Shown here one piece after another: positions 16,677-26,723 of a stretch of 64,000 nucleotides of DNA; within the stretch, counting starts at the first letter, position 1, and every line of letters starts with the position of its first letter. A program made the position numbers and the translations under genes. The notes below the pieces were generated by a model, which saw only the letters and a list, made by a program, of their open reading frames with translations, was not told the DNA's origin and did no database searches. The DNA comes from Betaproteobacteria bacterium (GTDB lineage: Bacteria > Pseudomonadota > Gammaproteobacteria > Burkholderiales > Usitatibacteraceae), in NCBI GenBank assembly GCA_016720925.1, contig JADKJR010000024.1, positions 1 to 64,000 of the forward strand. Direction: 5' to 3'.

Positions 16677-18623
16677 CTATGGTTTTCTCTTCGATTCACC
16701 GCGGTATCTTTTGGTCAAATCTTCAAATACTCGCCCTGAGAAATTTCGACAACTATTGCCAATGAGCCAATAGGATCCTGGGGTACCTTCCAATTTGTCA
16801 AACTCGGCAGATATCTTCGCATCGGTATTCGCACTGGAATATCGATACCAGTAACTGTAGTTTCCAGATATCAGTGGGCCAGCCGCCGAGGTATCGTAGT
16901 AAACCTTTCCTTTGCAGCCGAAATGGCAATCCTCTTCATCTACACCAAAGCTAATGCAATTTCTAATTCCGTTGTATTGACCAACGCAGACGCTACGGTG
17001 AAAAGGATACCCTCCTTCACCCTTAACTGAACCCTCGACCCAGTAATCGAGTCCGTCTCGATCAGTATTGAAGAGTGGGTTATTTCCGGCATATGCAAAT
17101 GTGTTAATGCCGCCGCCCAGCCCAATCGGATCACTCTCTATATAACGTCCTGTGCTCGGATCGTAATCCCTGAAGTAGTTGTAGCTGGTGCCGGTCTCCA
17201 CGTCCGCGAATTGTCCCGGGAACCGCAGGTTGTATTTGAAGGTTGTCCCGGTCGCGTTTGGGTCTTCATTCGGCGCGTTATCGCCAAACGACTCTGCATT
17301 GCTCCACTCCCAGACCTTGGTGTTATCACTTGATTTGGTGATCGCTCTCGGCGTGCCGATCTGGTCGGCATGAATATAGTAAAGCGCCTGCGGCGGAGTC
17401 ACCGTCACATTGATAGGCGCCGAGGTCGTGATCCCGCCATCATTGTCATAGGCCTTCGCCGTATAGCTGTACGCCGCCGCAGGCACATTGGCATCCGCCA
17501 CCGTGAACGGCGCCGCATTCGCCGTCCCTGCCAGCGTGGTTCCCCGATAGAACTCAACCTTCACAATCGTGCCGTCGCTGTCGGCCGCACTCGCCGTCAG
17601 CGTGATGCTCGCCGGCGCCGGATAGCTCGCCCCGCCAACCGGGGCGGTGAGGCTCACCGCCGGCAGTGCGTCCACGCGCACGCTTGCCGCGGCCGTGGTC
17701 GTCGTCGCACCACCGTTGTCATACGCCTTGGCCGTATAGGCGTAAGTGCCCGGCGCGACCGCGGCGTCGCTGGCCGTGTACGGGGCGGCGGTGGCGGTCG
17801 CCACCAGCGTCGCGCCGCGATAGAACTCGACCTTGGTAATCGTGCCGTCGCTGTCGGCCGCGGTGGCGGCGAGCGCGATGGTGGCCGGCGGCAGCAGCAC
17901 CGTCCCATTCGCCGGCGCCGTCAGGCTCACCGTCGGCGCCGCGTTGGTCAGCGTGTAGGTGATGGCCAGTTTCGGACGCAAGGTGGTATTGGTGGTGTAC
18001 TCGCGGCTGTTGAATGACTTGGCGGCGGTGGCGCCACTGGTCGGTACCAGCCGCCATCCGTAGTTGGCGGCGCCGGCGCTCATCGCGGCAACACCGCCGG
18101 TGACGGTGAAGGCGAGCCATCCGGCCGCGGTCGTGGTCGAGGCACTGCCGTCGGCGGTGGCGACGAGGTCGGTGCCCGATCCGGTCGCCCCGGCCACGCT
18201 CCAGTTGAGGGTACTCGTGGCTTTGTTCCACGTCGCCTGGGTCTCCACCCAGTTCTTGAGCACGCGCCGGGCGCCATAGGTGGTGGCACCGCCCGAGGAC
18301 TTGTACAGGCTCAGGGTCGCCGACTGGATGGTCGCGCCATTGGGCACCGGTCCGCCATCGGCGGCGAAGATCTTGAAGCGCACCAGCACCCCGCGCGAGC
18401 CGGTCTGGTCCTGTACCGACGTGGCGGTGCCGAAGTTGCTGGTGGCCGAGCCGCTGTTGATATAGGTGTCGGTGGCGCCGGTGTAGGCGTTGAGGCCTTG
18501 TTGCAGGGTGACGGTTGTCTGCGCCTGACTCGATGCGGCGAACAGCAGGGCGAGGGTCGCGATGAATCCGGATACTCCGCGCACGGCGGTCTTCCGATGC
18601 CGGGCGTTCACGGCAGGCCTCAC
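16677..18623 (-). CDS. Secreted DNRLRE-Ig-RHS tip protein, candidate polymorphic toxin
   Basis: 648 aa. Order: signal peptide (residues 1-35, ending SSQAQ), a DNRLRE-type beta domain (about 40-215, DTYINSGSATSNFG), two bacterial Ig-like repeats (about 225-320 and 320-410, each with AADSDGTI.KVEFYRG), then the RHS core end (YYIHADQIGTPRAI, YNLRFPGQFAD, YFRDYDPSTGRYIESDPIGL). After NPLFNTDRDGLDY comes a unique 125-residue tip with five Cys, probably the toxic domain. The GTG start overlaps the stop of the upstream RHS gene (GTGA). A DNRLRE-Ig block thus sits exactly where the RHS chain should continue. The tip is less G+C-rich than the core. Confidence 0.85.
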   Translation of the reverse strand: MRPAVNARHRKTAVRGVSGFIATLALLFAASSQAQTTVTLQQGLNAYTGATDTYINSGSATSNFGTATSVQDQTGSRGVLVRFKIFAADGGPVPNGATIQSATLSLYKSSGGATTYGARRVLKNWVETQATWNKATSTLNWSVAGATGSGTDLVATADGSASTTTAAGWLAFTVTGGVAAMSAGAANYGWRLVPTSGATAAKSFNSREYTTNTTLRPKLAITYTLTNAAPTVSLTAPANGTVLLPPATIALAATAADSDGTITKVEFYRGATLVATATAAPYTASDAAVAPGTYAYTAKAYDNGGATTTTAAASVRVDALPAVSLTAPVGGASYPAPASITLTASAADSDGTIVKVEFYRGTTLAGTANAAPFTVADANVPAAAYSYTAKAYDNDGGITTSAPINVTVTPPQALYYIHADQIGTPRAITKSSDNTKVWEWSNAESFGDNAPNEDPNATGTTFKYNLRFPGQFADVETGTSYNYFRDYDPSTGRYIESDPIGLGGGINTFAYAGNNPLFNTDRDGLDYWVEGSVKGEGGYPFHRSVCVGQYNGIRNCISFGVDEEDCHFGCKGKVYYDTSAAGPLISGNYSYWYRYSSANTDAKISAEFDKLEGTPGSYWLIGNSCRNFSGRVFEDLTKRYRGESKRKP

Positions 18624-21600
18624 TTGAACACCGCCACCGGCAGGTCGTTGAACCAGAGCGTTTCCTGCCGGGCGGTGCCGGCGAGATCGTATTCGCCGAT
18701 CAGGCGCCCGCCTTCGTCGTAAATGAAGCGCGTCACCGTGCCGTTCACGGTCTTGGTCACGCGCTGGCCGAGCGCATTGATGCCGGCCTGAACGACGACG
18801 GGCGTGGTGCCGGGGATCGTGATGCTGGTCGGCCGGTTGTTGCCGCCGTAGCTCCAGGTCGAGGATCCATCGGTGGTGCGGTTGCCGTCACTGTCGTAGC
18901 TGTAGCTCTTGGCGATGGAGCCGGTGAGATTGTTGAGGCGATGGCTGCTGGTGCCGTAGCCGTAGTTGGTGAGGCTGCCGGCGACGGTGGACGTCAGGCG
19001 GTTGCCGACGCCGTCGTAGCTGAAGCCGCGCGCGGGATTGGTGTTGCCGGCGTTGGGGGTCACCACCGTCAGCCGGTCGAGGCTGTCGTAGCCGTAGGTG
19101 GTGCTCTTGGCCGGATCCACCACATTGGCGGTGAGCTTCTGCAAGTCAGTGATGCGGCTGGCGGCATCGTAGACGATGAGGGTTGGATCGATCGCGCCAT
19201 TGGCCGGGCCGGATTCGATCTTGGTGGTGCGGCCATCGAGATCGAAGTAGCGAATGTACTTGTTCGGCGCGGCAATGCTGTCGTTGCCCCAGGTCCATTC
19301 GCCGATCGGGCCGAACGGTTCGTAGTCGGCGTTCTTGACGACGGGCACCCCATCGAGCGTGATGCCGGTGACGCGGTTGTTGAGGTAGGTGTAGGCGACG
19401 ACCTTGCCCGACGGCAGCGTCATGGTGGCCAGTTGTCCGGCGCTGTTGTAGCTGTAGCTCAGCGTCTGGGTGAAGGCGAGCGTGGTCTGTGCCTTGGACA
19501 GCACCCGGCCCTTGTTGTCATAGCTGTAGGTGGTGGTGCCGGTCTTGTCGGTGATCGAACAGAGGCGGCCTTTGCCGTTGGTGCAGCTTATTGGCGTGCC
19601 ATCGTAGGTGTAGGTGACGGTTTCGGCGGGGTCGGTCTGATAGGCGGGATAGCTGATGCTGGACACCCGGTTCAGCACGTCGTAGCCGTAGGTCGCGGTC
19701 ACACCGCGGGCATCGGTCTTGGTGAGGAGGTTGCCGGCATTGTCGTAGGTGAAGCCGGTAATGCCGGTATCGGGACTGGTCTGGCTGGTCAGTTCGTTGA
19801 AGCCGTTGTAGACGTAGACGGTGGCCAGATTCTTTGGGTCGGTGACCTTGGTGAGGTTGTCCTGGGCGTCGTATTCGTACTTGGTCGGGGCGGCGGCGCC
19901 GTTGAAGGGATCAACCACTTGCATCAGCCGGTTCAGGGCGTCGTAGCTTTGTGTGGTCACGCGCGCCAGCGGGTCGGTGGTGCTCACGAGCAGGTCGTTG
20001 GCGTCGTAGCCGTATTGGGTGATCTGGCTGGCCGGGGTGGCGCCGCCGATGTCCTGTTGCAGCCGGTTCAGGGCGTCGTAGACGCGGGTGCGGGTGCGCG
20101 CCAGGGTGCCGGCCGGGTCCTTGTAGGCCTCCTTCGTGCGGTTGCCCATGTTGTCGAGCGTGTAGGTCACCTTGTTGTTGAGGCTGTCGGTGATGTCCGT
20201 GAGGCGATGGGCGCCGTCGTAGGTGTAGCTGAGATAGGAACTATCGGGGAGCGTGACCTTGATGAGCTGGCCGACGCCGTCGTAGTCGTAGAGCGTGACT
20301 TCGCCGCCGACGGTGCGAAGTCAGGCGCTGGCGGGCGTCGTAGACCATGTCGGTGACGAGGCCGTTGGCATCCGTAATGGATAGCGGCTGGCCGTGGGCG
20401 TTGTAGCTGGTGATGGTGGTGGTGTGGGCGGCGGCGTTGCTGACGGTCGCGAGCATGCCGCGGTTCAGGCCTTGTGCGGCATCGTTGGGATAGTAGGTGT
20501 TGGTCGTGGTGTGATTGAGCGGATCGGTGGCGGTGAGGACGCGGCCGAAGGGATCGTACGTGTACGTCCACGTGCGGGTGAGGCCACCGACCGTGACCGA
20601 CTTCGAGAGGACGTTGCCGTTGGCGTCGTGACCAAAGGTGGTGACTTTGTTGCCGGCGGTGGTGGGTTCGGTAATTGTTGCGGGGATGCGGAACGTTGGG
20701 TGCCAGGTGGTGGCAATCGTCCGGCTCTGCGGGGTGGTGGTGCCGGCGGCGGTGAGACCTTCGGTGCGCGATGTCTCCAGATTGCGGGTGAGATCGTAGG
20801 TGTAGTTGGTGCGGTTGCCTTTGAAGTCCGTCCGCGAGGCGACGTTGCCGTTGGTATCGTAGGTGGTCGAGTTGGCTTCAAGCCCGCTACAGCCGGGTGT
20901 CGAACAGGGCCGCACTTCAGAGGAGGGACTGGGGACACCCGCGACCTTTAGGAAGTTATATGTCCGGGAGATCCCCAAGGGATCGATCACGGTGGTTCGG
21001 TTCGGCGAGTAATAGAAATTGAACGAGTACTTATTCACGCCGCCTGCGTGTTCGGACGAAAGCACATACATACCATATTGATTCTGGTAAGCGTAGGTGC
21101 TGAAGCGCGACTGATTTTCGTCGCTTATGCCGGTAAGCGCATGAAGGTATGACGCGTCCTCGAAGTGGTACGTGCGCGTCTTGCCGTCAGGGTAGGCCAC
21201 CGCCAGCAAATTGTCGACGCCGTCGAAGACGCCGTTGTGTACGCCATTATCATATGCATAGCCGCAGACGCCACCGTTCGGGTCAGTTATCTGGATGACG
21301 CGACCGCGTGAGTTATAGATATATTGGAGCTGGCGTCCGAACGAATCAGTGACCGCGATGAGAAGGCCGGGGGCTGGCGCAATGGCGGGCGGCGTGGTGG
21401 CATCGCTGTATGTCAGCGTATGAACGAGCCCGCTGATATCTGCGATGGACAAGAGGCGTCCTGCGGCATCATAGGTTTCGGGTCCGATTGTTGCCCGCAA
21501 TGTATTTCCAGCCGATCGTGACCGATGAGGCATCGGTAAGCTGGATGAGTTTTCCCGATTCATCGAGTCGGCCTACCCAAGCGCCGCCAACAAAACGAAA

Positions 21601-22482
21601 CCATTTGGGATCGCCTTCTGGCCGGAACATGGTCACCATCTGGTAACCCGTGCCGGTCGTCATGACCAAGGCGCCGTCATAACTTGATTTCCAGTAATCC
21701 CCAAATGGGAATTGGCGCTTGGTGCTGCCAAAGGGAAAGTGAGACCCGAAACTGTTGTAATGTCGTTTGATCTGCAGCGGAAAAGCACCGCTGGTGGAGT
21801 AATCGACCTGCATTTCAATCTTTGCGCCGTTGTCCACCGCCACGGGATTTCCGACTTGTTTTCGCTTGGTGCAATCTGGACAGTCAGTCACCTGTGGACG
21901 GAAACAATACGGCGGATTCGTAAACGGGCTCGTTTGATAGCCGTCAGGACAGATGACGGTTCTTGTCCGCACATGCTCAGATGCGGTTTCGCTGATGTTT
22001 GGGTTGCACGCGCCTTTGACGTTCGGGTCAAGCCAATGCTGTTTGTTCCAACTTGCAACGATTTTGCCAATGCGCGAATACCCCAGATAGACTGCCTCCT
22101 CGGACCATGCAGACGGGTAGAACTCCTTGAAGTCCAACCAACAAAGTCTAACGGCAGGATAGCCCGGTGTGGAGTGGTAACCAGCGCCAGCGCAGTATAT
22201 GAAATCCTTCGTTCCAGACAACATCCCTTCCTCGGATCGGAATCCGCTGAATGGCAGCACTTGGCACTCTTGTACGGGGAGCGAGCTGTAACCAAACGCA
22301 TATGTCCAATCGCCCACCAAGGGCATTGAACATAAGTTGGTGCCGCCCATCTCCACGCAATCTGCGGGTAGTTGTTGGGCATAGATCGCACCACCACCTG
22401 GTCCAAACGCCAGTGCGAGGAATGAAACGCACCAAAACTTCTTCAGCCCGTATCTGAAACAACGTGAAATCTGCACGCGCAT
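18620..22482 (-). CDS. RHS/YD-repeat protein, secreted (frameshifted twice)
   Basis: RHS proteins form a beta-cocoon of YD repeats that packages a C-terminal toxin. The start is at 22482, with a signal peptide (FWCVSFLALAFGPGGG, cut near AIYAQ) and a Cys-rich domain of about 200 residues. An RHS N-terminal motif follows (VDYSTSGAFPLQIKRHYNS), then over 20 YD repeats (YDAAGRLLSI, YDPFGRVLTATDPLN, YDSLDRLTVV). Two shifts break it. A CCC/GGG run at 21480-21482 has one base too many (NNRTETYDAAG when repaired), and a second shift lies near 20314-20318. It ends LWFNDLPVAVFK, where normal RHS proteins run on into the YIHADHLGTPR segment; here that segment is in the next gene. Repaired length is about 1,290 aa. 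Confidence 0.85.
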
Positions 22483-22858
22483 TGGTTTCGTCCGAAAAAT
22501 GATATGAAGGAAAAAATGTCTGAGCGAACGCTCAATTCATTGCATGGCATTGCGAAATGAAAATCGTCAATTTCGGGAGGCAGAATTGTGAACAGAGCAT
22601 TGATGAACCGACGTGCGGCATCTTGTTTTGCTTCCCGTTGCATCCATCCCGCCACTTACTAAGTGTCAACGAATGCGAGTTATTCGTTAATTATTGAAAC
22701 GAGAATGTACCACGTCATTTGAACGAAAAATCTCCGTCGATCAATTTCAATTTTCGGACGCTGGATTCGCGGACACAGCGATTGGGCGTTGAGTTAACCC
22801 AGCGCCAGTTGGCAAATGAAAGGAAAAATTTAGCGCACGGGGCGAGCGCAGACAAAGA
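22483..22858. other. A+T-rich region upstream of the RHS gene
   Basis: No gene is evident. The sequence is clearly A+T-richer than its surroundings, with many short A/T tracts (for example near 22680-22760). It must hold the promoter of the minus-strand RHS operon, but no clear -35/-10 pair stands out. It is the right edge of the island; fliE and palindrome copy 4 follow. Confidence 0.4.
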
Positions 22859-22922
22859 ACCCTAGCACTGGCGACCATCCCAGGCCGAAAAGCCGCCAAA
22901 CGCCGCGCCAGTTCTTGACTTT
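22859..22922. repeat. Palindromic intergenic element, copy 4
   Basis: The arms agcactggcg (22864-22873) and cgccagttct (22906-22915) pair with one mismatch. The centre ccaggccgaaaagccgccaa is close to copies 3 and 7. It directly follows the fliE stop codon on the minus strand and may act as the fliE terminator or 3' stabiliser. Confidence 0.7.
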
Positions 22923-23233
22923 CACACCTGCATATTCATCATTTCGTTGTAAGCAGTCACCAGCTTGTTACGCACCTGCACCACGGCCTGGAACGACAGT
23001 GACGATTGCTGGATCGAGATCATGGTTTCTTCCAGCGTCACGTTGGGATTCTCGGCCTGGAACTCGCGCGTGAGGATTTGCGACTGGTTCTGCAGCTTGC
23101 TCACGTTGGCCATGGCGTCTTCGAGCGATTTGCCGAAGCTGACGCCGCCCGTGCGATTGGTTCCCGACAGCGCATTGGCACTGTCGATTGGCGAAATGGC
23201 GCCGGCACGTCCGATTGAAGAGATGGGGTCCAT
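22922..23233 (-). CDS. fliE: FliE, MS-ring/rod junction protein
   Basis: 103 aa, normal length. FliE joins the MS ring to the proximal rod and is the first rod-type export substrate. The start MDPISSIG at 23233 has a good ribosome site (CCAGGAG). The conserved C-terminus is complete: SSLSFQAVVQVRNKLVTAYN then EMMNMQV. It is divergent from fliF with about 210 bp between them. Its last 24 codons are duplicated at 15.6 kb. Confidence 0.95.
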   Translation of the reverse strand: MDPISSIGRAGAISPIDSANALSGTNRTGGVSFGKSLEDAMANVSKLQNQSQILTREFQAENPNVTLEETMISIQQSSLSFQAVVQVRNKLVTAYNEMMNMQV

Positions 23234-23442
23234 GAAAAGGCTCCTGGAGAAATCGCCGGGCGCCGGCATGCGCACCCATTGATGAGGATTGAACAGTAAC
23301 AGCATCGCCATTTCAGGCAGCCGCCGAAGTAGCCGGGAAATTCCGGCCTTTTTCCGGCTTAGGCCAGTGGATATGGCGAGCAAAATGACCTGCATCAGTT
23401 CACGCCTATCCGACGTCCCCACGATCACCACATCAGGCAAAT

Positions 23443-25110
23443 ATGGCCGCAATGACTCCCGCAAACAGTGCACAGGTTCCCGTCGCCACGCTGAACCGCG
23501 GTGGCTTCACGCCCAACGGACAGAAAAATCTCATGACGCTGGGTGCCGGCGTTGCCATGCTGGTCGCATTGATCGCGGCCGCCGTCATGTGGGGCCGAAC
23601 ACCCGACTTCAAGGTGCTGTATTCCAACCTTTCCGACAAGGACGGCGGCGCCATTCTCGCGCAACTGTCACAAATGAATATTCCCTACAAACACGCCGAT
23701 GGCGGCGGCGCCATCATGGTGCCATCTGATCAGGTGCATGAAGCGCGGCTCAAGCTCGCATCGCAAGGCTTGCCCAAGGGCAGCACGGTCGGCTTCGAGT
23801 TGCTGGAGAATCAGCGTTTTGGTGCGACCCAATTCCAGGAGCAGGTGAATTTCCAGCGCGGGCTGGAAGGCGAGCTGGCGAAGTCGATCCAGTCGCTGTC
23901 GTCGGTGCAGAACGCGCGCGTGCATCTTGCCTTGCCCAAACAATCGGCGTTCCTGCGCGAGCAGCAAAAGCCCTCCGCCTCGGTGATCCTCAATCTGTAC
24001 CCCGGCCGCACGCTGGACCGTGCGCAGGTCGCGGGCATTGTCCACCTGGTGTCATCGAGCGTGCCGGATTTGCCAATGAAAAACGTGACCGCGCTGGACC
24101 AGAACGGCACGCTGCTATCGAGCACGGGCGATATCAACAGCGCGGGCGGGCTCGATCCGGACAAGCTGAATTATCTTCAGCAACTGGAGCAAAGCTATAT
24201 TCGGCGGGTAATCGATTTGCTGGAACCGATCGTCGGTCGCAACAATGTTCGCGCGCAGGTTGCCGCGGATGTTGATTTTGCGGTCATCGAACAAACCGCC
24301 GAGACATTCAAGCCAAACGTCGGCGAGGCCAGCGTTCGCAGCTCGGCGATGAATGAATCGAGCAATGGTGGCGGAAACAATGCACAAGGCGTCCCCGGCG
24401 CGCTGAGCAATCAGCCCCCGGCCAATCCGACCGCGCCGTTGCAGGGCGCGAGTGCCGCGCCGGGGCAACCGGCTGCGCCGAAAAACGACGCCGGCGCGGG
24501 GCCAGGCAAGCGCGAGCAAACCACCAATTACGAAGTCGATAAGACCATACGCGTCGAAAAACGGCCGGTTGGTTCGGTCAAGCGGTTGTCCGTTGCTGTC
24601 GTGGTGAATAACAGCAAGTCGACGGATGCCGATGGCAAGGTGACGATGACACCACTTTCCGAAGCTGACCTCGCCAAGATTACGTCGCTGGTACGCGAGG
24701 CGGTCGGGTTTTCGCAGCCACGGGGTGACAGCTTGAACGTCGTCAACGTGCCGTTCAATGTTGACGAAAAGATCGCCGAGACCGAGGTGCCTTTGTGGAA
24801 ACAGCCGGAGAATATTTCACTGGCCAAAGAAATCGGCAAAGGTCTGGTACTGGTCATTGGATTGCTGGTGCTGGTGTTCGGCATGATCCGCCCGGCGCTG
24901 CGCAGCATTGGCGCACGCTCGGCACAGATTCCCTCAATGGACACTGCCGCCCTGTCTGGTCCGGGTGCGGTTTACTCGCCGGGGGTACAGGCTGCGCAGC
25001 TATCGGCGGCCAATAGCGCCGCGCAGCTTGCCGATGTTCGGCAGCTCGCCAAGCAGGAGCCGGGCACCGTTGCTAACGTGGTCCGCGCATGGGTGAACAA
25101 AGATGGCTGA
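23443..25110 (+). CDS. fliF: FliF, MS-ring protein
   Basis: 555 aa. FliF forms the inner-membrane MS ring on which rotor and export gate are built. Two membrane segments bracket a large periplasmic part: LMTLGAGVAMLVALIAAAVM (about residues 27-46) and LVLVIGLLVLVFGMI (about 468-484). The ring-building motif PDFKVLYSNLSDKDGGAI is typical. A Pro/Ala/Gly-rich linker lies around residues 310-360. The C-terminal cytoplasmic tail that binds FliG is present, and the stop overlaps fliG by 8 bp. Confidence 0.97.
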   Translation: MAAMTPANSAQVPVATLNRGGFTPNGQKNLMTLGAGVAMLVALIAAAVMWGRTPDFKVLYSNLSDKDGGAILAQLSQMNIPYKHADGGGAIMVPSDQVHEARLKLASQGLPKGSTVGFELLENQRFGATQFQEQVNFQRGLEGELAKSIQSLSSVQNARVHLALPKQSAFLREQQKPSASVILNLYPGRTLDRAQVAGIVHLVSSSVPDLPMKNVTALDQNGTLLSSTGDINSAGGLDPDKLNYLQQLEQSYIRRVIDLLEPIVGRNNVRAQVAADVDFAVIEQTAETFKPNVGEASVRSSAMNESSNGGGNNAQGVPGALSNQPPANPTAPLQGASAAPGQPAAPKNDAGAGPGKREQTTNYEVDKTIRVEKRPVGSVKRLSVAVVVNNSKSTDADGKVTMTPLSEADLAKITSLVREAVGFSQPRGDSLNVVNVPFNVDEKIAETEVPLWKQPENISLAKEIGKGLVLVIGLLVLVFGMIRPALRSIGARSAQIPSMDTAALSGPGAVYSPGVQAAQLSAANSAAQLADVRQLAKQEPGTVANVVRAWVNKDG

Positions 25111-26098
25111 TGAAGGGCTCATGAATGCCGCCATCCTGCTGATGTCGCTTGGCGAGGAAGAGGCATCCGAAGTATTCAAATACCTCTCGCCCAAGGAAGT
25201 GCAATCGCTGGGCGAAACCATGGCCAAGCTCAAGGTGGTTGACTCCAGCAAGATCGACTCGGTGTTGACCACGTTTCAGGAAACCACCAACGCGCAGCGC
25301 TCGCTGGTCTCGGACACCGACGAATACGTGCGAAACGTGCTGAACAAGGCGCTGGGCAATGAAAAAGCCGGCTTCCTGATCGATCGCATTTTGCAGGGCA
25401 AGGACGTTTCGGGTATTGAGGGCCTGAAGTGGATGGACGCCGCCACTGTTGCCGAATTGATCCGCAACGAGCATCCGCAGATCATCGCCTCGATTCTGGT
25501 GCACCTGGAGCGCGACCAGGCCTCATCCATCCTCGCGCTGATGACCGAACGCACGCGCAATGATGTGATCCTGCGCATTGCCACGCTCGACGGCATCCAG
25601 CCCAACGCACTCAAGGAATTGAATGAGGTGCTGACCAAAGTGCTGGCCGGCAGCGAAAAGCTGAAAAAGACCGCGCTCGGCGGCGTCAAGACGACCGCGG
25701 AAATACTCAATTTCATGGGCTCCAGTGTCGAGGCCGCGACGGTCGAATCGATTCGTGCATTTGATCCCGACCTTGCGCAAAAAGTCATGGACCAGATGTT
25801 CACGTTCGACAACCTGCTTGAACTGGACGACAAGGCCATCCAGCTGGTGTTGCGCGAAGTGCAATCCGAATCCCTGGTGGTCGCACTGAAGGGTGCCGAC
25901 GCCGGCCTGCGCGACAAAATTCTCAAGAACATGTCGCAGCGCGCTGCGGAAACGCTCAGTGATGACCTCGAATCCAAGGGGCCGGTGCGTGTTTCCGAAG
26001 TCGAGGCGGAGCAGAAGGAAATTCTCAAGATCATTCGCCGTCTTGCCGAGGAAGGTCAGATTGCGCTAGGCGGCAAAGGGGAGGAGGCCTTTGTCTAG
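25103..26098 (+). CDS. fliG: FliG, rotor/switch protein
   Basis: 331 aa. FliG links the MS ring to FliM and receives torque from MotA. The EHPQ motif (RNEHPQIIASILVHL) is near residue 118. The C-terminal torque helix with its charged residues is intact (GADAGLRDKILKNMSQRAAE). It overlaps fliF at its start and fliH at its end by 8 bp each. Confidence 0.98.
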   Translation: MADEGLMNAAILLMSLGEEEASEVFKYLSPKEVQSLGETMAKLKVVDSSKIDSVLTTFQETTNAQRSLVSDTDEYVRNVLNKALGNEKAGFLIDRILQGKDVSGIEGLKWMDAATVAELIRNEHPQIIASILVHLERDQASSILALMTERTRNDVILRIATLDGIQPNALKELNEVLTKVLAGSEKLKKTALGGVKTTAEILNFMGSSVEAATVESIRAFDPDLAQKVMDQMFTFDNLLELDDKAIQLVLREVQSESLVVALKGADAGLRDKILKNMSQRAAETLSDDLESKGPVRVSEVEAEQKEILKIIRRLAEEGQIALGGKGEEAFV

Positions 26099-26723
26099 CC
26101 GCTTCATCCCACGCGACCAACTGTCGGCGGTCATGCCGTGGCAGATGGCGGCGCTTGATTCAAAACAGATCAAACGCAAGAACGGTTTGGTCGATGAAGG
26201 CGCGGGCAAGGACCAGGCCAGCAGTGCGATCAATAAGGCGCGCGATGAAGGTTTCCGTCACGGGCTCGAAGTAGGATGCGCCCGGGGCGAGGCCACGGCG
26301 CTGCGGCACAATCAGCAGTTCAGCCAGATCATGTCGGGGATGAAGAGCGCGGTCGCGGCGCTGGATGAAACGGTTGCCGCCGACCTGATCGAGCTGGCGC
26401 TGGCACTGGCGCGCCAGGTGGTGCGTACACACATTGACACGCACGCGGACGCGGTTGTGCCGGTGGTGCGTGAAGCACTGAACAGCATGATCGGCATTGC
26501 CCAGCATCCGCGTCTGGTCATGCATCCCGACGATGCCGAAATCGTCAAGCTCGAAATGGCGGACGAACTGGGCACACACAACTGCCGCATCGCAGTCGAC
26601 GAGCGCATTGCGCGGGGTGGCGTACGTATCGAGGACGCCAGTTTTGAACTCGATGCAACTTTGCCGACGCGCTGGAATCGCACGCTTGCCACCCTGGGCC
26701 TGAAAGATGACTGGCTTGACTGA
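26091..26723 (+). CDS. fliH: FliH, export ATPase regulator/stator
   Basis: 210 aa. FliH binds FliI and anchors it near the C ring. The start is a TTG at 26091 behind a strong GGGGAGGAGG site; downstream ATGs would remove the conserved MSSRFIPRDQ-type N-terminus that contacts FlhA and FliN. The conserved C-terminal core includes ELALALARQVVRTHI and an RGGVRIEDASFELDATLPTR segment (in part). It overlaps fliG by 8 bp and fliI by 17 bp. Confidence 0.93.
   Translation: MSSRFIPRDQLSAVMPWQMAALDSKQIKRKNGLVDEGAGKDQASSAINKARDEGFRHGLEVGCARGEATALRHNQQFSQIMSGMKSAVAALDETVAADLIELALALARQVVRTHIDTHADAVVPVVREALNSMIGIAQHPRLVMHPDDAEIVKLEMADELGTHNCRIAVDERIARGGVRIEDASFELDATLPTRWNRTLATLGLKDDWLD

Noticed and set aside
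18941..20356. Plus-strand frame of 471 codons (Gly/Val-rich) opposite the RHS gene
   Set aside because: The repeated YD codons read backward give a Gly/Val-rich pattern. No ribosome site or domain supports it.
26402..26420. Palindrome ctggcgcgccag resembling the seven-copy element
   Set aside because: It is within fliH, encodes the conserved LARQVV helix and lacks the long arms and centre of the element.
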